Source: Lachnospiraceae bacterium (GTDB taxonomy: Bacteria > Bacillota > Clostridia > Lachnospirales > Lachnospiraceae). From it: 5,359 nucleotides of DNA. This document shows, piece by piece, positions 4,700 to 5,359 of the stretch (position 1 is its first letter; each line of letters opens with the position of its first letter). A model generated the notes under the pieces. The model did no database searches and was not told the DNA's origin. It was given only the letters and a program-made list of their open reading frames with translations. The stretch is from the NCBI GenBank assembly GCA_900766915.1, contig CAAFXE010000051.1:1-5359 (forward strand), read 5' to 3'. A program made the position numbers and the translations under genes.

Positions 4700-5359
4700 T
4701 TATTTCATTTGTTCTATCAATTTCTGTACCTCTTTTACAGATATCTCCAATGCGTCAGCAATTTCCTCAATTGATTTACCCTTGGCAAGCTTTTTCTGGA
4801 TAATGTTTATATGGGCCTTTTCCCATCCTTGTTGTATGCCTTTGGAAGTCGCCTGTTCTTTTAAATCACGTTCATAAAGCTCCTGATCAAATGTTTCTAA
4901 TATACTCATGTGAACCTCCCCACGCTGTTTGGTCAAAATATCCTTGAGGATTCCTTTTCCTATACATTCGTTGATTGCAAGGTCAATGGCATCACTAAGA
5001 CTCAGTTCCGGATCTTTAGCATAACGTCTTACGGTATCAATGAATTCTGTATATTCCGCAAGCGGACGGCATTTTTCCATAAGCTCCCGGTTGTGCCCAT
5101 AATTGATGTTCAGCATCACTGCTTTGCATTCCAGACAGCCGCCATCTGTGAGAAAGGCATCGGAAAGACACAGTACCTGGCGGTCAGGTTCCTCTTTCAA
5201 ACCGTTGTAAAATACAATGTACTGGGGTGTGGGAATCTTCTGTAAGGTTTCGCTAAATACATTCATTTTCCTTTGGTCAGCGTATTTGCTGTAAAGCCTT
5301 GAAAAATAGAAAAATCCCCGAAGCGGCATGTTCGGATTATAGGTACTTTGATGTTCATA
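4700..5359 (-). CDS. Rpn-family recombination-promoting nuclease / PD-(D/E)XK transposase-like protein, C-terminal part (cut by right edge)
   Basis: 220 codons are visible and the frame stays open to the right edge. The internal ATG at 5327-5329 is therefore not the start; the residues before it (TYNPNMPLRG) belong to the family pattern. Recognised family segments, numbered from the edge, are MPLRGFFYFSRLYSKY (11-26), LPTPQYIVFYNG-like QKIPTPQYIVFYNG (about 40-53), EPDRQVLCLSDAF (about 57-69), CLECKAVMLNINYGHN, and AINECIGKGILKDILTKQRGEV. The tail is an amphipathic, Glu/Lys-rich segment with LAKGKSIEEIADALEISVKEVQKLI, common at the C-terminus of these proteins. Family members are about 300 aa, so roughly the first 80 residues, including the first catalytic acidic residue, are missing. 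Rpn proteins in E. coli promote RecA-independent recombination and include DNases; the role of this clostridial branch is unknown. It converges on the phosphatase gene, with a shared terminator. Confidence 0.88.
   Translation of the reverse strand, partial: YEHQSTYNPNMPLRGFFYFSRLYSKYADQRKMNVFSETLQKIPTPQYIVFYNGLKEEPDRQVLCLSDAFLTDGGCLECKAVMLNINYGHNRELMEKCRPLAEYTEFIDTVRRYAKDPELSLSDAIDLAINECIGKGILKDILTKQRGEVHMSILETFDQELYERDLKEQATSKGIQQGWEKAHINIIQKKLAKGKSIEEIADALEISVKEVQKLIEQMK

Noticed and set aside
5327..5329. ATG as start of the Rpn-family gene
   Set aside because: The reading frame is open for ten further codons to the window edge, and those residues fit the family. The true start is outside the window.

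Overview
The window looks like a piece of a low-GC Firmicutes chromosome, most likely Lachnospiraceae or a close clostridial relative. This rests on strong AGGAGG-type ribosome sites, A+T-rich spacers with extended -10 promoters, an RpiR-type regulator opposite a glucose-type PTS EIIA, and two families expanded in gut clostridia: DUF4143-type ATPases and Rpn/PD-(D/E)XK 'transposase-like' nucleases. The taxonomic call comes from remembered protein resemblance, not a database search.

Left part (1-1254): a partial RpiR-family regulator, starting at TTG and running off the left edge, is transcribed away from a monocistronic PTS EIIA(Glc)-like gene (crr). Their 210-bp shared spacer holds a promoter for the regulator, a -10 box for crr, two clear inverted repeats, a weak cre-like site and a leader hairpin. 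A moderate terminator follows crr.

Middle part (1255-4052): a tandem NUDIX-NUDIX fusion hydrolase (340 aa) is followed by a DUF4143-type AAA ATPase with a C-terminal PD-(D/E)XK nuclease-like domain (450 aa). Both genes are headed by nearly the same extended -10 promoter (39 of 44 bases). In front of the ATPase the promoter is the last unit of a three-unit, exactly 33-bp-period repeat array. Just downstream of the ATPase lies a 30-codon remnant of the NUDIX C-terminus, whose last 47 bp match the intact gene at 46 positions. The ATPase is therefore bracketed by material related to its neighbour's promoter and 3' end. The simplest reading is an old promoter-NUDIX duplication in which the ATPase replaced most of the second copy. 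This is the most interesting part of the window.

Right part (4053-5359): a histidine-phosphatase (phosphoglycerate-mutase-like) gene converges on a partial Rpn-family nuclease gene that runs off the right edge. A perfect 11-bp stem terminator lies between them.

The regulator and EIIA form a sugar-uptake/control unit. The NUDIX enzyme and the histidine phosphatase look like independent housekeeping hydrolases. The ATPase and the Rpn protein belong to lineage-expanded, mobile-looking families. Nothing in the sequence proves that the middle genes form one functional system; the shared promoter suggests co-regulation only.
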